This document shows, piece by piece, positions 34,671 through 43,573 of a stretch of 64,000 nucleotides of DNA. The DNA comes from Verrucomicrobiaceae bacterium (lineage in GTDB: Bacteria > Verrucomicrobiota > Verrucomicrobiia > Verrucomicrobiales > Verrucomicrobiaceae), in assembly GCA_027486585.1 (NCBI GenBank), contig JAIXOU010000100.1, positions 1-64,000 on the forward strand, in the 5' to 3' direction. Position 1 is the first letter of the stretch. The number at the start of each line of letters is the position of its first letter. Position numbers and translations under genes: made by a program. A model generated the notes under the pieces. It searched no databases and had not been told where the DNA came from. It worked only from the letters and a program-made list of their open reading frames with translations.

Positions 34671-35741
34671 ATGAAACGCTGGCGCATTGCAGGCATCAAT
34701 TTTGATCACTTCCATATGGGAGACCTGCTGCGGCAGATCTTTGATCATCCACTCGCGGACATCGTCGGCATTGCCGATGAGCAACCTGAGAGGATGGTCA
34801 GTGCCACAAAGAACTTCGGGCTCAGGCCGACACAGGTATTTACGGATTATCGGGAATGCATGGATCAGACCAAGCCAGACATTGTGGTGCTTTGTCCTGC
34901 TGCCTCAAAGCATGGCGAGTGGGTGGCCAAGATCGCTCCCTATGGCACGCACATCTTGATGGAGAAACCCTTTGCGGGAAGTCTCGCTGAGGCAGATGCC
35001 ATGATCGCCTCGATGCAGGATCAAGGGAAAACGCTGGCCATCAATTGGCCTCTTGTTTGGGATGCTGGACAGCAGACAGCGCATCGCATGATCCAGGAGG
35101 GTCTCATCGGCCAGCCGCTCGAGTTCCAGCATTGTGGGGGCAATCGTGGTCCGCTTTATCATGGAGCTGATAAGATCGAGGTCGAACCCACCGCCGAGGA
35201 AAAGGCCGCCAGTTGGTTTTATAGTAAAGCACAGGGCGGCGGCGCATTGCTAGACTACATGGGTTACGGCACCACGCTTGGCACCTGGCATCTCGGCAGT
35301 GCCGTGCCGCTGGAGGTGACCTGCACCTGGCATAGCACTCCTGGTCTTGAGGTCGATGAACATAGCGTCGCCATTATTCGTTACTCCCATGGTTTAAGCC
35401 GCAGTGAAACGCGTTGGGGCACCTTCACGGATCCCTGGACGCTGCAACCTCAGCCTAAATGTGGCTTTGTGATTCGTGGCACGGACGGTACGCTTTCCTG
35501 CTTTGATTATGAAAAGACTGTGCGTGTGCAAACGCGCAGTCAGCCTGAGGGCTTTGATGTTCCGGTCGATGTGATTGCTGAACCCAATCGTAATCCGATT
35601 GAGCACTTCATTCATCATTTAGAATCAGGGGAGCCTCTCATTGGGCCACTGACCTTGAACATTAGCCGAATCGGTCAACAGATCGTGGACACGGCATTTT
35701 TGAGCGCAGCGGCAAAGAAGACTTTGCCACTGGTCGCTTAA
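34671..35741 (+). CDS. Gfo/Idh/MocA-family oxidoreductase
   Basis: A 356-residue NAD(P)-dependent sugar oxidoreductase-type protein. The Rossmann domain begins WRIAGINFDHFHMGDLLRQIF, lacking a canonical GxGxxG and reading GINFDHFH instead; the conserved EKP motif appears in HILMEKPFAGSLAEADAMI. The C-terminal dimerisation domain has the family's GGGALLDYMGYGTTLGTWHLG. These proteins act on inositols, glucose derivatives and other sugars in Verrucomicrobia; substrate unknown. It begins 23 bp after the lipoprotein gene. Confidence 0.85.
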   Translation: MKRWRIAGINFDHFHMGDLLRQIFDHPLADIVGIADEQPERMVSATKNFGLRPTQVFTDYRECMDQTKPDIVVLCPAASKHGEWVAKIAPYGTHILMEKPFAGSLAEADAMIASMQDQGKTLAINWPLVWDAGQQTAHRMIQEGLIGQPLEFQHCGGNRGPLYHGADKIEVEPTAEEKAASWFYSKAQGGGALLDYMGYGTTLGTWHLGSAVPLEVTCTWHSTPGLEVDEHSVAIIRYSHGLSRSETRWGTFTDPWTLQPQPKCGFVIRGTDGTLSCFDYEKTVRVQTRSQPEGFDVPVDVIAEPNRNPIEHFIHHLESGEPLIGPLTLNISRIGQQIVDTAFLSAAAKKTLPLVA

Positions 35742-35756
35742 CGGCTTGCGTTCAGT

Positions 35757-36809
35757 TTAGGAAATGCCGCGTGCTGCACGCTTGAACTCGACCTCGTTGC
35801 CACAGGCACCGATGGCCTCAGGTTCAGTGATCAGTCCAGCTTCATAGGCGCGGATGATGTTGGTCAGGAAGGTGCAGCAGTTTGGATCATTGCCGCGCTG
35901 CATGTAATTGCGGATGTTATCCATGTCCTGTTTAGCGATCCATTGTTTTACCGCGCCGCCGTTTTCCAGATGCTCCACCAGCAGATGCAAACCACCTTCA
36001 TTTTTAGGAATGAGCTTTTGGCAAATGGCCCCAATGAGCTGTTGGGAAAGTAAATGCAGTCCCAGGCCTGATTGCTCTGGCGGGAATAAATGCGCTAAGC
36101 GATCGACCGCATCCACCACACTATCACTATGGATCGAAGCCAGCACTAGGTGTCCCGTTTCACTCGCCTGGAGCGTCGTCAGAGCTGTCTCTAGATCACG
36201 AATCTCACCGACCATGATCACATCGGGTGCCTGTCGCATCGCCCCGCGCACACCGCGGGCATAGCTGGCGGTATCACGACCGACTTCACGTTGGGTGAAC
36301 ATGCTGTTCTTGCTCGGGTAGATAAATTCCACTGGATCTTCGATCGTCACAATGTGCCGCGCCATATTCTCATTCATCCATTGCAGCAGGCCAGCCATCG
36401 TCGTGCTCTTGCCCATGCCTGTAGGACCTGTGACCAAGATCAGCCCGCGTGTTTTCATGGCCCATTTCGTCAGCAGCCAATCAGGCACTCCGAGATTTCC
36501 CAGCACTGGCAGATCGGTGCGGATGCGGCGCATGACCACCCCTAGTCGGCCCAGGGCGCGATGCATGTTGACGCGGTAGCGCGTCTTGCTGGTGGAGACC
36601 AGGCCGGAGTCACGATCCATCTCTCCTTCAGGATTCACTCCACAGGCCTGCCAGAGGCCGACCATTTGATTCAGCTGCATCGGCTCATCCCCAAAAAGCA
36701 TGAGTTGCTCATTGATCTTCATGCGTGGCAGCTCGCCTTCCATGAGGAAAACATCGCTGGCTTTATGGTCGTCGGCAGCTTGAAGAATATCGTCGAGAGA
36801 GAGAGGCAT
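35757..36809 (-). CDS. pilT: PilT/PilU-type type IV pilus retraction ATPase
   Basis: A 350-residue hexameric ATPase that would retract type IV pili. The N-terminal PAS-like domain (about 1-100) precedes the Walker A GPTGMGKSTT, the Asp box IVTIEDPVEFIY, the Walker B region DVIMVGEIRD and the His box LASIHSDSVVDAVDRLAHLF. It resembles PilU-type paralogs in size and in its divergent C-terminal end. No other pilus gene is adjacent, as is common in this phylum. Confidence 0.88.
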   Translation of the reverse strand: MPLSLDDILQAADDHKASDVFLMEGELPRMKINEQLMLFGDEPMQLNQMVGLWQACGVNPEGEMDRDSGLVSTSKTRYRVNMHRALGRLGVVMRRIRTDLPVLGNLGVPDWLLTKWAMKTRGLILVTGPTGMGKSTTMAGLLQWMNENMARHIVTIEDPVEFIYPSKNSMFTQREVGRDTASYARGVRGAMRQAPDVIMVGEIRDLETALTTLQASETGHLVLASIHSDSVVDAVDRLAHLFPPEQSGLGLHLLSQQLIGAICQKLIPKNEGGLHLLVEHLENGGAVKQWIAKQDMDNIRNYMQRGNDPNCCTFLTNIIRAYEAGLITEPEAIGACGNEVEFKRAARGIS

Positions 36810-36857
36810 GGGGTTGGATAGAACCCATGCTGCTTAGCTTTGTCGAGGACGATCTTA

Positions 36858-38108
36858 TCAGGCAGCGTTTTTATCCTGCTCTTTTGTCTGAATCATCAGC
36901 ACCAGAGCTACGGAAAGGATGCAGAAGCAGGCAAAAAAGCCAAAGGTGACATTCATGGGCACCTTCCTATCGGTGAGTGTCCCGTAGCCCCAGTCAGCAA
37001 TCCCACCGCTCGTCATACTCACCAGATTCATCAGTCCATAACCCGTGGCTCGCAGCTCTGGGCGCGTGATTTGAGAGAGGATCGGCATGTTATTGCCATC
37101 AAAGAATCCCCAGCCAATGCCAAAGAGTATCAGGGAAGCGATCGCCAGCTCAAACGAATGCCAGCCAGGCGCATTCCCCACACCAAAAAGGGCTGGCACA
37201 ATCATCATCATTCCGAGAGCGCTGACATAGATCCGGCCTCTGGAAGTCTTGCGCATCCAGCGATCTGCTAACCAGCCGCCGACCATTGCCGAGACAAGGG
37301 CAGCCGCCTGCCAATACAGCGTCGCAGAGACCCCCGCCTTGCCTTGACTGATATTGAATTCCTTTTGCAAAATCGCCGGCATCCAATCCCGCACCACCCA
37401 GGCCGCGACGGCAGGCAGCGTGAAATAAAGCACCAGTAGTAAGAAGGAACGGTTCATCAAAAGCTCACGCAACGCCACCAGCACAGAGGGCTTTTTCGTC
37501 TGCGGCGCGCCTACCGCTCTTGGAGCGTCTTTGATGAGCAGCAGTAATGGCAGAGCATACAAAATGCCCACCAGCCCCGTGTAATCAAAGGCACCCCGCC
37601 AACCAAAGTCAGGCCACTCATTCACATACCCAGCAAAGCCACCCAGCATGACACCGCAGTAAATCCCTGCCTGATGAATCCCCACCGCTCGGGATCTTGT
37701 GTTTCCCGTATGATAATCCGCAATCAGCGCTAATGCCGCTGGGATGTAAAAGGCCTCACTGATTCCCATCGCTGTTCTTGCCCAAAGCAGCTCATGATAA
37801 TCCTGCACATGGCCCGTGAGATAAGTGATCGCTGACCAGACGATCAGGCTGCCACAGATCGCGTATTTTCGACTGAAACGATCCGCGATATAGCCGCCAA
37901 TCGGGCTAAAAAACGCATACACCCATTTGAACTGACCCAACATGTAGCCCCAGTTTGCTTCAGAGCCGATACTCGGCACATCCCCCATCACGGACGTCTT
38001 CATCGACGCAATCATTTGCCGATCCAAGTAATTCAGCAGCGCCACCGGAAACAGCAGCGCCACGATCAACCAAGCGGTACGAGAAGTGGTGGGATGATCA
38101 TTCGTCAT
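36858..38108 (-). CDS. Major facilitator superfamily transporter
   Basis: A 416-residue, 12-helix inner membrane transporter. The first helix motif LLNYLDRQMIASMKTSVMGDV and the cytoplasmic loop GGYIADRFSRKYAICGS place it near the anion:cation symporter/hexuronate (ExuT-like) and spinster-like MFS group. The WARTAMGISEAFYIPAALALIAD segment is typical of that group. Substrate is unknown; a sugar acid or organic acid is the usual guess. It lies 48 bp downstream in the opposite order to the PilT-type gene, same strand. Confidence 0.85.
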   Translation of the reverse strand: MTNDHPTTSRTAWLIVALLFPVALLNYLDRQMIASMKTSVMGDVPSIGSEANWGYMLGQFKWVYAFFSPIGGYIADRFSRKYAICGSLIVWSAITYLTGHVQDYHELLWARTAMGISEAFYIPAALALIADYHTGNTRSRAVGIHQAGIYCGVMLGGFAGYVNEWPDFGWRGAFDYTGLVGILYALPLLLLIKDAPRAVGAPQTKKPSVLVALRELLMNRSFLLLVLYFTLPAVAAWVVRDWMPAILQKEFNISQGKAGVSATLYWQAAALVSAMVGGWLADRWMRKTSRGRIYVSALGMMMIVPALFGVGNAPGWHSFELAIASLILFGIGWGFFDGNNMPILSQITRPELRATGYGLMNLVSMTSGGIADWGYGTLTDRKVPMNVTFGFFACFCILSVALVLMIQTKEQDKNAA

Positions 38109-38194
38109 GAACTGGTTAAATCACAGATCCTAAACTTAGCCTAGCATAAAACGATGCCGATTCTTGATCCTGCCATGGCGAAAGTCAGCTGATC

Positions 38195-38644
38195 TCAATA
38201 CCGATCGCTTCGACGCAGAGGTCGTCTCAGCAACCGAGCCTTTTGGATGATGTCTGCTCGATGTTCCGGCGTTCCCTGATTCATGAGATTTTGAATGCTT
38301 TGCGTGGTGTCCAAAATCGCCCGCACTTGGCTGCCCACACTTCCCGAGTTCGGCAGCAATCCGCCTGTCATGATCTGATAGACCACGGACATCTCCACGA
38401 CATACCAGTCGTCCAGCCGATACACCTCAGTGCTTCCCATTAGACTGCCAGCCGCCGTTCCCACCCGCGCAGGATGCGACCTCGGCGGCAGAGATCGATA
38501 GAGCCTTTCCCGAGTCACCGGGAACTCCAGTCGACTCAATCGCCGCTCATACACCCGACCCCGCCCCATCTCATCCGCTGGCAGCATCGAGCACCCTGTC
38601 CCAAGAAGAAGCAGGGCCAATAATGCTAAATGCCGATGAATCAT
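38195..38644 (-). CDS. Small lipoprotein of unknown function
   Basis: A 149-residue protein with a lipoprotein signal (MIHRHLALLALLLLGTGC; lipobox LGTGC). The mature part contains GRVYERRLSRLEFPVTRERLYRSLPPRSHP and a hydrophobic strand VYRLDDWYVVEMSVVYQI. I do not recognise a family. It lies between the MFS gene and speA on the same strand. Confidence 0.65.
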   Translation of the reverse strand: MIHRHLALLALLLLGTGCSMLPADEMGRGRVYERRLSRLEFPVTRERLYRSLPPRSHPARVGTAAGSLMGSTEVYRLDDWYVVEMSVVYQIMTGGLLPNSGSVGSQVRAILDTTQSIQNLMNQGTPEHRADIIQKARLLRRPLRRSDRY

Positions 38645-38684
38645 GCCATGAATGAATCAGCTGGTTCTTGGAAGGCGTCTGAAC

Positions 38685-40634
38685 TTAACTTTCAAAGTAA
38701 GTGTAACCACGCAAGCCAGCCTCAAAGGCACCCATGATCTCGCGGCGCTCAGTTGGTGTGATGCGGTTAGAGACGACGGCGCTCTCCGCGAGGTTGCGGA
38801 AGCGTGTGGCTAGATCTTTCGGATCATACTCGACGTAGCTGAGCACTTCAGAGACGCTGTCGCCTTCTTGTTCACGACGGTATTTGAGTTTGCCGTTTTC
38901 GATGGAAACGCTCACGACATTGGTATCACCCAAGAGGTTGTGCAGATCTCCGAGGGTCTCTTGATAGGCACCGACCAGGAAGATGCCGAGCATGTAATCG
39001 ACGCCGGACTCGATCTCAGGATCGTGCAGGGGCAGGCTCTCACAGATCTGGCCACCATGGGCAAATTTGTCGATCTTGCCGTCACTGTCACAAGTGATGT
39101 CCGAAAGCACGGCATTGCGTGTGGGCTTCTCTTTCAGGCGATGAATCGGCATCACTGGGAAGATCTGATCAATGGCCCAAAGGTCAGGCAGACTCTGGAA
39201 CACGCTGAAGTTCCCGTAGTAATAATCGGTCATGACCGCCGACATGCGGTCCATCTGGCTGCCGTCGTGGCCTACGGATTCCAGCTTGCCAGAAACCCAG
39301 GTCATGACGCCCCAATACATTTCTTCACCGAGAGAGCGGTCACGCAGGCCGATCTTGCCGTAGCTAAATTCAGTGCGGAGTTTGTCGCGGTAGTAAACGG
39401 CGTCGTTGTAGATTTCCTGAAGCCGCTCGCGTGTCAGCTTGTTGTTGTTTTTGAGGCTTTCCTCATGAAGTTCCGCCAGATTTTTCAGCAGGGCAGGGGC
39501 GTCTTTTGCCAGCTCGATGCTGCCTGTTGGCGGCTCAAAGCGATTCACGTCGAGGATATTGATCACCAGAACGGAGTAGTAGGCCACGATGGCGCGGCCA
39601 GACTCCGTGATGATGTCTGGGTGTGGCACGCCAGCTTCAGCGGTGACTTCACTGATGGCTTCGATCACGTCAGCACAGTATTCTTTGGTGCCGTAATTGC
39701 TGGAGGCTGAGGTGGTGCCTTTGAAGCCGTCGTAGCTGATGGCCAAGCCGCCGCCCAGATCCAGGATGCCCATGCGGGCACCTTCTTGGACCAGACCACA
39801 ATACACTCGGGCTGCTTCTGTCACAGCCTGGCGGATGGCGCGGATGTTCGGGATTTGACTGCCCTGATGGTAATGAAGCATGCGCAGACAATCGAGCATT
39901 CCTTCCTCACGCAGGGTATCGACCACGTTCATGAGTTGAGAGATATTCAGGCCGAAGACACTGGCATCGCCACCTGAGCCGGCCCAGTGGCCTGCGCTTT
40001 CAGCACTGAGCTTAAACCGCACACCGAGAGTTGGGCGCACACCCATCTTCTTACTGCGCTCCAGAATGAGTTTTAGCTCAGAGGGCATTTCCAGAACCAG
40101 GATCACCTGAAGGCCCATTTTTTGAGCATACAGTGCTAAGTCGATGAACTCTTCATCTTTGTAACCATTGCAGACGATGTAGGCCTCTGGGTCATGCATG
40201 TAGGCCAAGGCAGCGATCAGTTCTGGCTTGCTGCCGGCTTCGAGTCCGTAGTGATACTTGCGGCCATAACGCGTGATTTCGTCGATGACTTCCTGCTGCT
40301 GATTCACCTTGATCGGATAGACGCCGCGGTAAGCGCCCTGATACTTGGCTTCACGGATGGAGCTGGCAAAGCCTTCGTTCAGCTCGTCGATGCGCCAGCG
40401 CAGCAGATCGCCGAAGCGAATCAAAACAGGCAGCTGAGTGCCGCGATCACGCAGACCTTTGACGATTTGTGCCAGTGACACAGGCTTGGTTTTTTTGCCG
40501 TCCTTTAAGTTCACCACCACTTCGCCCCGAGCAGAGACGTCAAAGTATCCGTGGCCCCACTCACGGATGCCGTAGAGTTCAGCGCTATCTTCGATGGTCC
40601 AAGGGGGTGTTTTTGTGCGGCGTTCCGTAGTCAT
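38685..40634 (-). CDS. speA: Biosynthetic arginine decarboxylase
   Basis: Converts arginine to agmatine for polyamine synthesis with PLP. From the ATG at 40634 the protein is 649 residues, the normal SpeA length (MTTERRTKTPPWTIEDSAELYGIREWGHGYFDVSARG). The PLP lysine is in YRGVYPIKVNQQQEV; the DLGGGLAISYDG glycine loop and the GRAIVAYYSVLV region are conserved. An upstream frame extension to 40712 is not conserved. It is divergent from queA, with about 170 bp between starts. Confidence 0.95.
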   Translation of the reverse strand: MTTERRTKTPPWTIEDSAELYGIREWGHGYFDVSARGEVVVNLKDGKKTKPVSLAQIVKGLRDRGTQLPVLIRFGDLLRWRIDELNEGFASSIREAKYQGAYRGVYPIKVNQQQEVIDEITRYGRKYHYGLEAGSKPELIAALAYMHDPEAYIVCNGYKDEEFIDLALYAQKMGLQVILVLEMPSELKLILERSKKMGVRPTLGVRFKLSAESAGHWAGSGGDASVFGLNISQLMNVVDTLREEGMLDCLRMLHYHQGSQIPNIRAIRQAVTEAARVYCGLVQEGARMGILDLGGGLAISYDGFKGTTSASSNYGTKEYCADVIEAISEVTAEAGVPHPDIITESGRAIVAYYSVLVINILDVNRFEPPTGSIELAKDAPALLKNLAELHEESLKNNNKLTRERLQEIYNDAVYYRDKLRTEFSYGKIGLRDRSLGEEMYWGVMTWVSGKLESVGHDGSQMDRMSAVMTDYYYGNFSVFQSLPDLWAIDQIFPVMPIHRLKEKPTRNAVLSDITCDSDGKIDKFAHGGQICESLPLHDPEIESGVDYMLGIFLVGAYQETLGDLHNLLGDTNVVSVSIENGKLKYRREQEGDSVSEVLSYVEYDPKDLATRFRNLAESAVVSNRITPTERREIMGAFEAGLRGYTYFES

Positions 40635-40807
40635 GTAAGGGCCGCGATTATGGGGGCATTCTCGGGGATGAAAAGTGAAACTGTGTGCCGAAGGCCAATT
40701 CCTTTGTGACAAATGCCTGCGTCCAAATTTCCGTTCGTTGCAGGAGTCGCATGACGAAGGGGCATCCTTGTGTCAAGAATGCAGGCAGATTTCACCTTTT
40801 TTCCGCC

Positions 40808-41782
40808 GTGCTTACCACTGACTTTGATTATCCTTTGCCGCCCGAACTGATTGCCAGCCAACCCCTAGCGGACCGGGCTGGCTCACGCATGTTGGTCGTG
40901 CATCGGGATCGCGGAGTCATTGAGCACAGGCAGTTCCGTGATCTGCCTGAGTTCATTCGCAGTGACGATCTGCTGGTGCTGAATAACACCCGTGTCGTGC
41001 CAGCACGCTTCTTTTCTGATGACGGCACCCGTGAGGTGCTGCGAGTCGAGCCTCTGACACCCACCCTCTGGCGCTGCATGGTCAAGCCGGGCAAGCGCTT
41101 CAAACTTGGCCATACCGTCAGCATTGGTGGCTGCACAGGAACGGTGAAGGATGTTTTAGAAAATGGGGATCGTGTGATCGAGTGGGATCAGATCGTGGAT
41201 GAGGCCAAGCATGGCCATCTGGCACTGCCACATTACATGAACCGGGATGACCAGCCTTCTGACCGCGAGCGCTACCAGACGGTCTATGCCAAGACTGAAG
41301 GCGCGATCGCAGCACCGACCGCAGGCCTGCATTTCACCCCCGAGTTGCTGGCGGGATTGCCGCATGCCTTTGTCACGCTGCATGTCGGTGTCGGTACGTT
41401 TCAGCCAGTGAAGGTGGAGAAGATCGAAGAGCATCAGATGCACGCCGAGTCTTATTTTGTCACAGCAGAAACGGCTGAGTCCGTGGCCAAAGCTTCCCGA
41501 GTCATCGCGGTGGGTACCACAGCCATGCGCACCTTAGAGACTGTGGCGCGTGATCATGGCCGTGTTGTGGCGGCCTCTGGCAGCACGGACATTTTTATCT
41601 ATCCAGGTTACGAGTTCCGCGCTGTAGGCGCACTGCTCACGAACTTTCATCTGCCAAAGTCCACCCTGATGATGCTGGTGAGCGCCTTTGCCACCAAGGA
41701 TCTCATCATGCAGGCCTATGAGGAAGCCATCCGCGAGCGTTACCGCTTCTTCAGTTATGGAGACTGCATGCTGATCCTCTAG
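40808..41782 (+). CDS. queA: S-adenosylmethionine:tRNA ribosyltransferase-isomerase
   Basis: QueA transfers and rearranges the ribosyl group of SAM to preQ1-tRNA to form epoxyqueuosine. The family signatures are all present: FDYPLPPELIASQPLADRAGSRML at the N-terminus, LVLNNTRVVPARF, YQTVYAKTEGAIAAPTAGLHFTP, LHVGVGTFQPVKVEKIEEHQMHAE and NFHLPKSTLMMLVSAF. A GTG start at 40808 gives 324 residues with the usual beginning; a longer frame to 40685 is unconserved. The gene overlaps the bcp stop convergently by four bases. Confidence 0.96.
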   Translation: MLTTDFDYPLPPELIASQPLADRAGSRMLVVHRDRGVIEHRQFRDLPEFIRSDDLLVLNNTRVVPARFFSDDGTREVLRVEPLTPTLWRCMVKPGKRFKLGHTVSIGGCTGTVKDVLENGDRVIEWDQIVDEAKHGHLALPHYMNRDDQPSDRERYQTVYAKTEGAIAAPTAGLHFTPELLAGLPHAFVTLHVGVGTFQPVKVEKIEEHQMHAESYFVTAETAESVAKASRVIAVGTTAMRTLETVARDHGRVVAASGSTDIFIYPGYEFRAVGALLTNFHLPKSTLMMLVSAFATKDLIMQAYEEAIRERYRFFSYGDCMLIL

Positions 41783-42252
41783 ATCACCGCCATCACCTGA
41801 TCCAGATGTTCATCCGGCTTCACTTTCGGGAAGACGGCGCGCACCTTGCCATCTGGCGCAATCACAAACGTGGTCCGCTCGGTGCCCATGTAGGTTTTGC
41901 CATACATGCTTTTCTCGACCCAGACGCCATAAGCATTGGCAATCTCGTGGTCTTCGTCACTTAGAATGGCAAAGGGCAGGGAATGCTTTTTGATGAACTT
42001 TTCGTGGCTCTTGATGGAGTCAATGCTGACGCCTAGGACCGTGGCTTTTTCTGAAATTTGCGACCAGCCATCACGCAGGGCACAGGCCTGCTTGGTGCAG
42101 CCCGGTGTATCGTCTTTCGGATAAAAATAGAGCACCACGACTTTGCCTTTCAGATCTGCCAGACTGAGTGTCTGGGAGACAGGATAATCGCCACCAACAA
42201 CGGGTGCTGAGAAGGAAGGTGCTTTGCTGCCAGGAGCGGGATTTGGTTTCAT
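41779..42252 (-). CDS. bcp: Thiol peroxidase of the BCP/PrxQ family
   Basis: A 157-residue peroxiredoxin that reduces peroxides with thioredoxin electrons. The peroxidatic cysteine lies in YPKDDTPGCTKQAC, with the likely resolving cysteine five residues later, as in BCP proteins. The N-terminal leader has no export signal. It follows the NfeD-like gene by 11 bp on the same strand. Confidence 0.92.
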   Translation of the reverse strand: MKPNPAPGSKAPSFSAPVVGGDYPVSQTLSLADLKGKVVVLYFYPKDDTPGCTKQACALRDGWSQISEKATVLGVSIDSIKSHEKFIKKHSLPFAILSDEDHEIANAYGVWVEKSMYGKTYMGTERTTFVIAPDGKVRAVFPKVKPDEHLDQVMAVI

Positions 42253-42263
42253 AGAGTGACCTT

Positions 42264-42740
42264 TTACGACACAACCCGCACGATTAGATTCCCTGATTCG
42301 CTTCCAGTGACTCGAATCTGAGTTTTTGCGGGAGCAAACCCATCCTCGCAGCGCACCTCCCAGCGCTTTCCGCCGATTTCAGCGCGGCCAAGTGGGCGCA
42401 GGTCGGTGACTGCCACACCTACGCTATCCAGGGCAGGTCGATGGCTGGTATCTGGGGATTCAATCTGCGTCGTCAGTGTCAGCGTGCGATTCCAGAACTT
42501 CACGGCAAAATACCTCATCCAGAGCAGTAAGCTCACGACTGCAAAAAGGATGATCCCAGCCGCTAAACCGGTGCGTCTCCAGCTTGGCCAGCCCGCCAGT
42601 TCCTCCGAGCTGAGCGTCAGAGCCAGAGCCGTCACCAGGCAGACAAACCCAAAGATACCCGCAATCCAGCCTGGAAGAAACGTTTCCAACATCATGAGCA
42701 GCACGCCAAAGAGGGCGAGAGTGGCGATGGTCAGTAGCAT
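42264..42740 (-). CDS. NfeD-like membrane protein
   Basis: A 158-residue protein with three hydrophobic segments (ATLALFGVLLMMLETFLPG, GIFGFVCLVTALAL, GLAAGIILFAVVSLLLWM) and a C-terminal OB-fold: LDSVGVAVTDLRPLGRAEIGGKRWEVRCEDGF followed by IRVTGSESGNLIVRVV. This is the short NfeD form usually paired with a SPFH/stomatin protein, which is absent here. NfeD proteins act at the membrane with flotillins; the partner is unknown. Confidence 0.8.
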   Translation of the reverse strand: MLLTIATLALFGVLLMMLETFLPGWIAGIFGFVCLVTALALTLSSEELAGWPSWRRTGLAAGIILFAVVSLLLWMRYFAVKFWNRTLTLTTQIESPDTSHRPALDSVGVAVTDLRPLGRAEIGGKRWEVRCEDGFAPAKTQIRVTGSESGNLIVRVVS

Positions 42741-42902
42741 GAACCAACGGTGTCCTGTGGTTTGGGATCGTCAAGGCGGCGTTAGTCGTGATGCGCTGCT
42801 GGCCAAAGGCACGATCGCCACTGGGCCACTCATTACCAACCACGACTCCTGACGCTGATTCAGGCGCTCGACAAATCTCAAACTTCATCCTAGAATCAAA
42901 TC

Positions 42903-43169
42903 ATGACAGCTACTCTTGAACGCATCAAAAAGGAAATCAGAAGCCTTGAGCCAAGCGAGGTTGAGGCGCTGCTTCGTGATCTTCAATTCGAGTACGTTAT
43001 GCCGTTGCCTGATGATGAAGCGTCGGTCGAAGCAGCATGGGACGCCGAGATTGCCGAGCGAGTCAAGGATGTTGAGGAGGGCAGAGTCACCCTCATCTCC
43101 GGCGAAGAATCCGAGCGCAGAATAGATGCATTGTTCGCCAAACATGGGCTCCAGCGGCGCACGGCATGA
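42903..43169 (+). CDS. Antitoxin, putative addiction module component family (second pair)
   Basis: An 88-residue protein with the short-helix pattern of addiction-module components: ERIKKEIRSLEPSEVEALLRDLQFEY, then an acidic middle (DDEASVEAAWDAEIAERVKDVEEG). It overlaps the toxin start by four bases (ATGA). Sequence similarity to the antitoxin at 2970 is only of family level, so this is a separate acquisition and not a duplicate. Confidence 0.8.
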   Translation: MTATLERIKKEIRSLEPSEVEALLRDLQFEYVMPLPDDEASVEAAWDAEIAERVKDVEEGRVTLISGEESERRIDALFAKHGLQRRTA

Positions 43170-43486
43170 AGAACTGGGATATTCATCCAGAAGCTGAGTT
43201 AGAGCTCGAGGAAGCCATTGCCAATTATCTCTCCATTGACGAAAATTTGGCCTATTCCTTTGATGAGCACTACACGACGTGCCGGAATGAGATTGTAGCT
43301 GACCCGCTGCGTTTTAGCCTTCGCCGACCTCCTATCCGGAGAGTTAATCTAACGCCACGGTTCGGAGCCTATTATATTGCGTACATGATCTGGAAGGATA
43401 AGCCGATTATCTTGGCTGTAGCCCATGGGTCGCGTAACCCTTATTACTGGAGTCATCGCATTGTCGAATCGAAGAAGCTTTTCTAA
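43166..43486 (+). CDS. RelE/ParE-family toxin (second pair)
   Basis: A 106-residue toxin candidate: HPEAELELEEAIANYLSIDENLAYSFDEHY is the typical N-terminal helix pair and RRVNLTPRFGAYYIAYMIWKDKPIILAVAHGSRNPYYW the ParE/RelE-like sheet ending. It lies immediately downstream of its antitoxin. A 13-bp near-identical sequence occurs on both sides of the pair (42854-42866 and 43505-43517). Confidence 0.82.
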   Translation: MKNWDIHPEAELELEEAIANYLSIDENLAYSFDEHYTTCRNEIVADPLRFSLRRPPIRRVNLTPRFGAYYIAYMIWKDKPIILAVAHGSRNPYYWSHRIVESKKLF

Positions 43487-43573
43487 ATCACGATTGAGCA
43501 GACAGCTGACTCAGGCGTTTCTCGCAGGCCCGCAGTGGACATTGGCCTAGAACCATCCTTTGATACGCTCTCC

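Noticed and set aside
38868-39710. 280-codon plus-strand frame opposite speA
   Set aside because: The minus strand encodes a complete arginine decarboxylase; the plus translation has no recognisable domain.
43487-43573. TPP riboswitch ahead of thiE
   Set aside because: The conserved CUGAGA and GAACCUGA elements are absent and the gap is too short.
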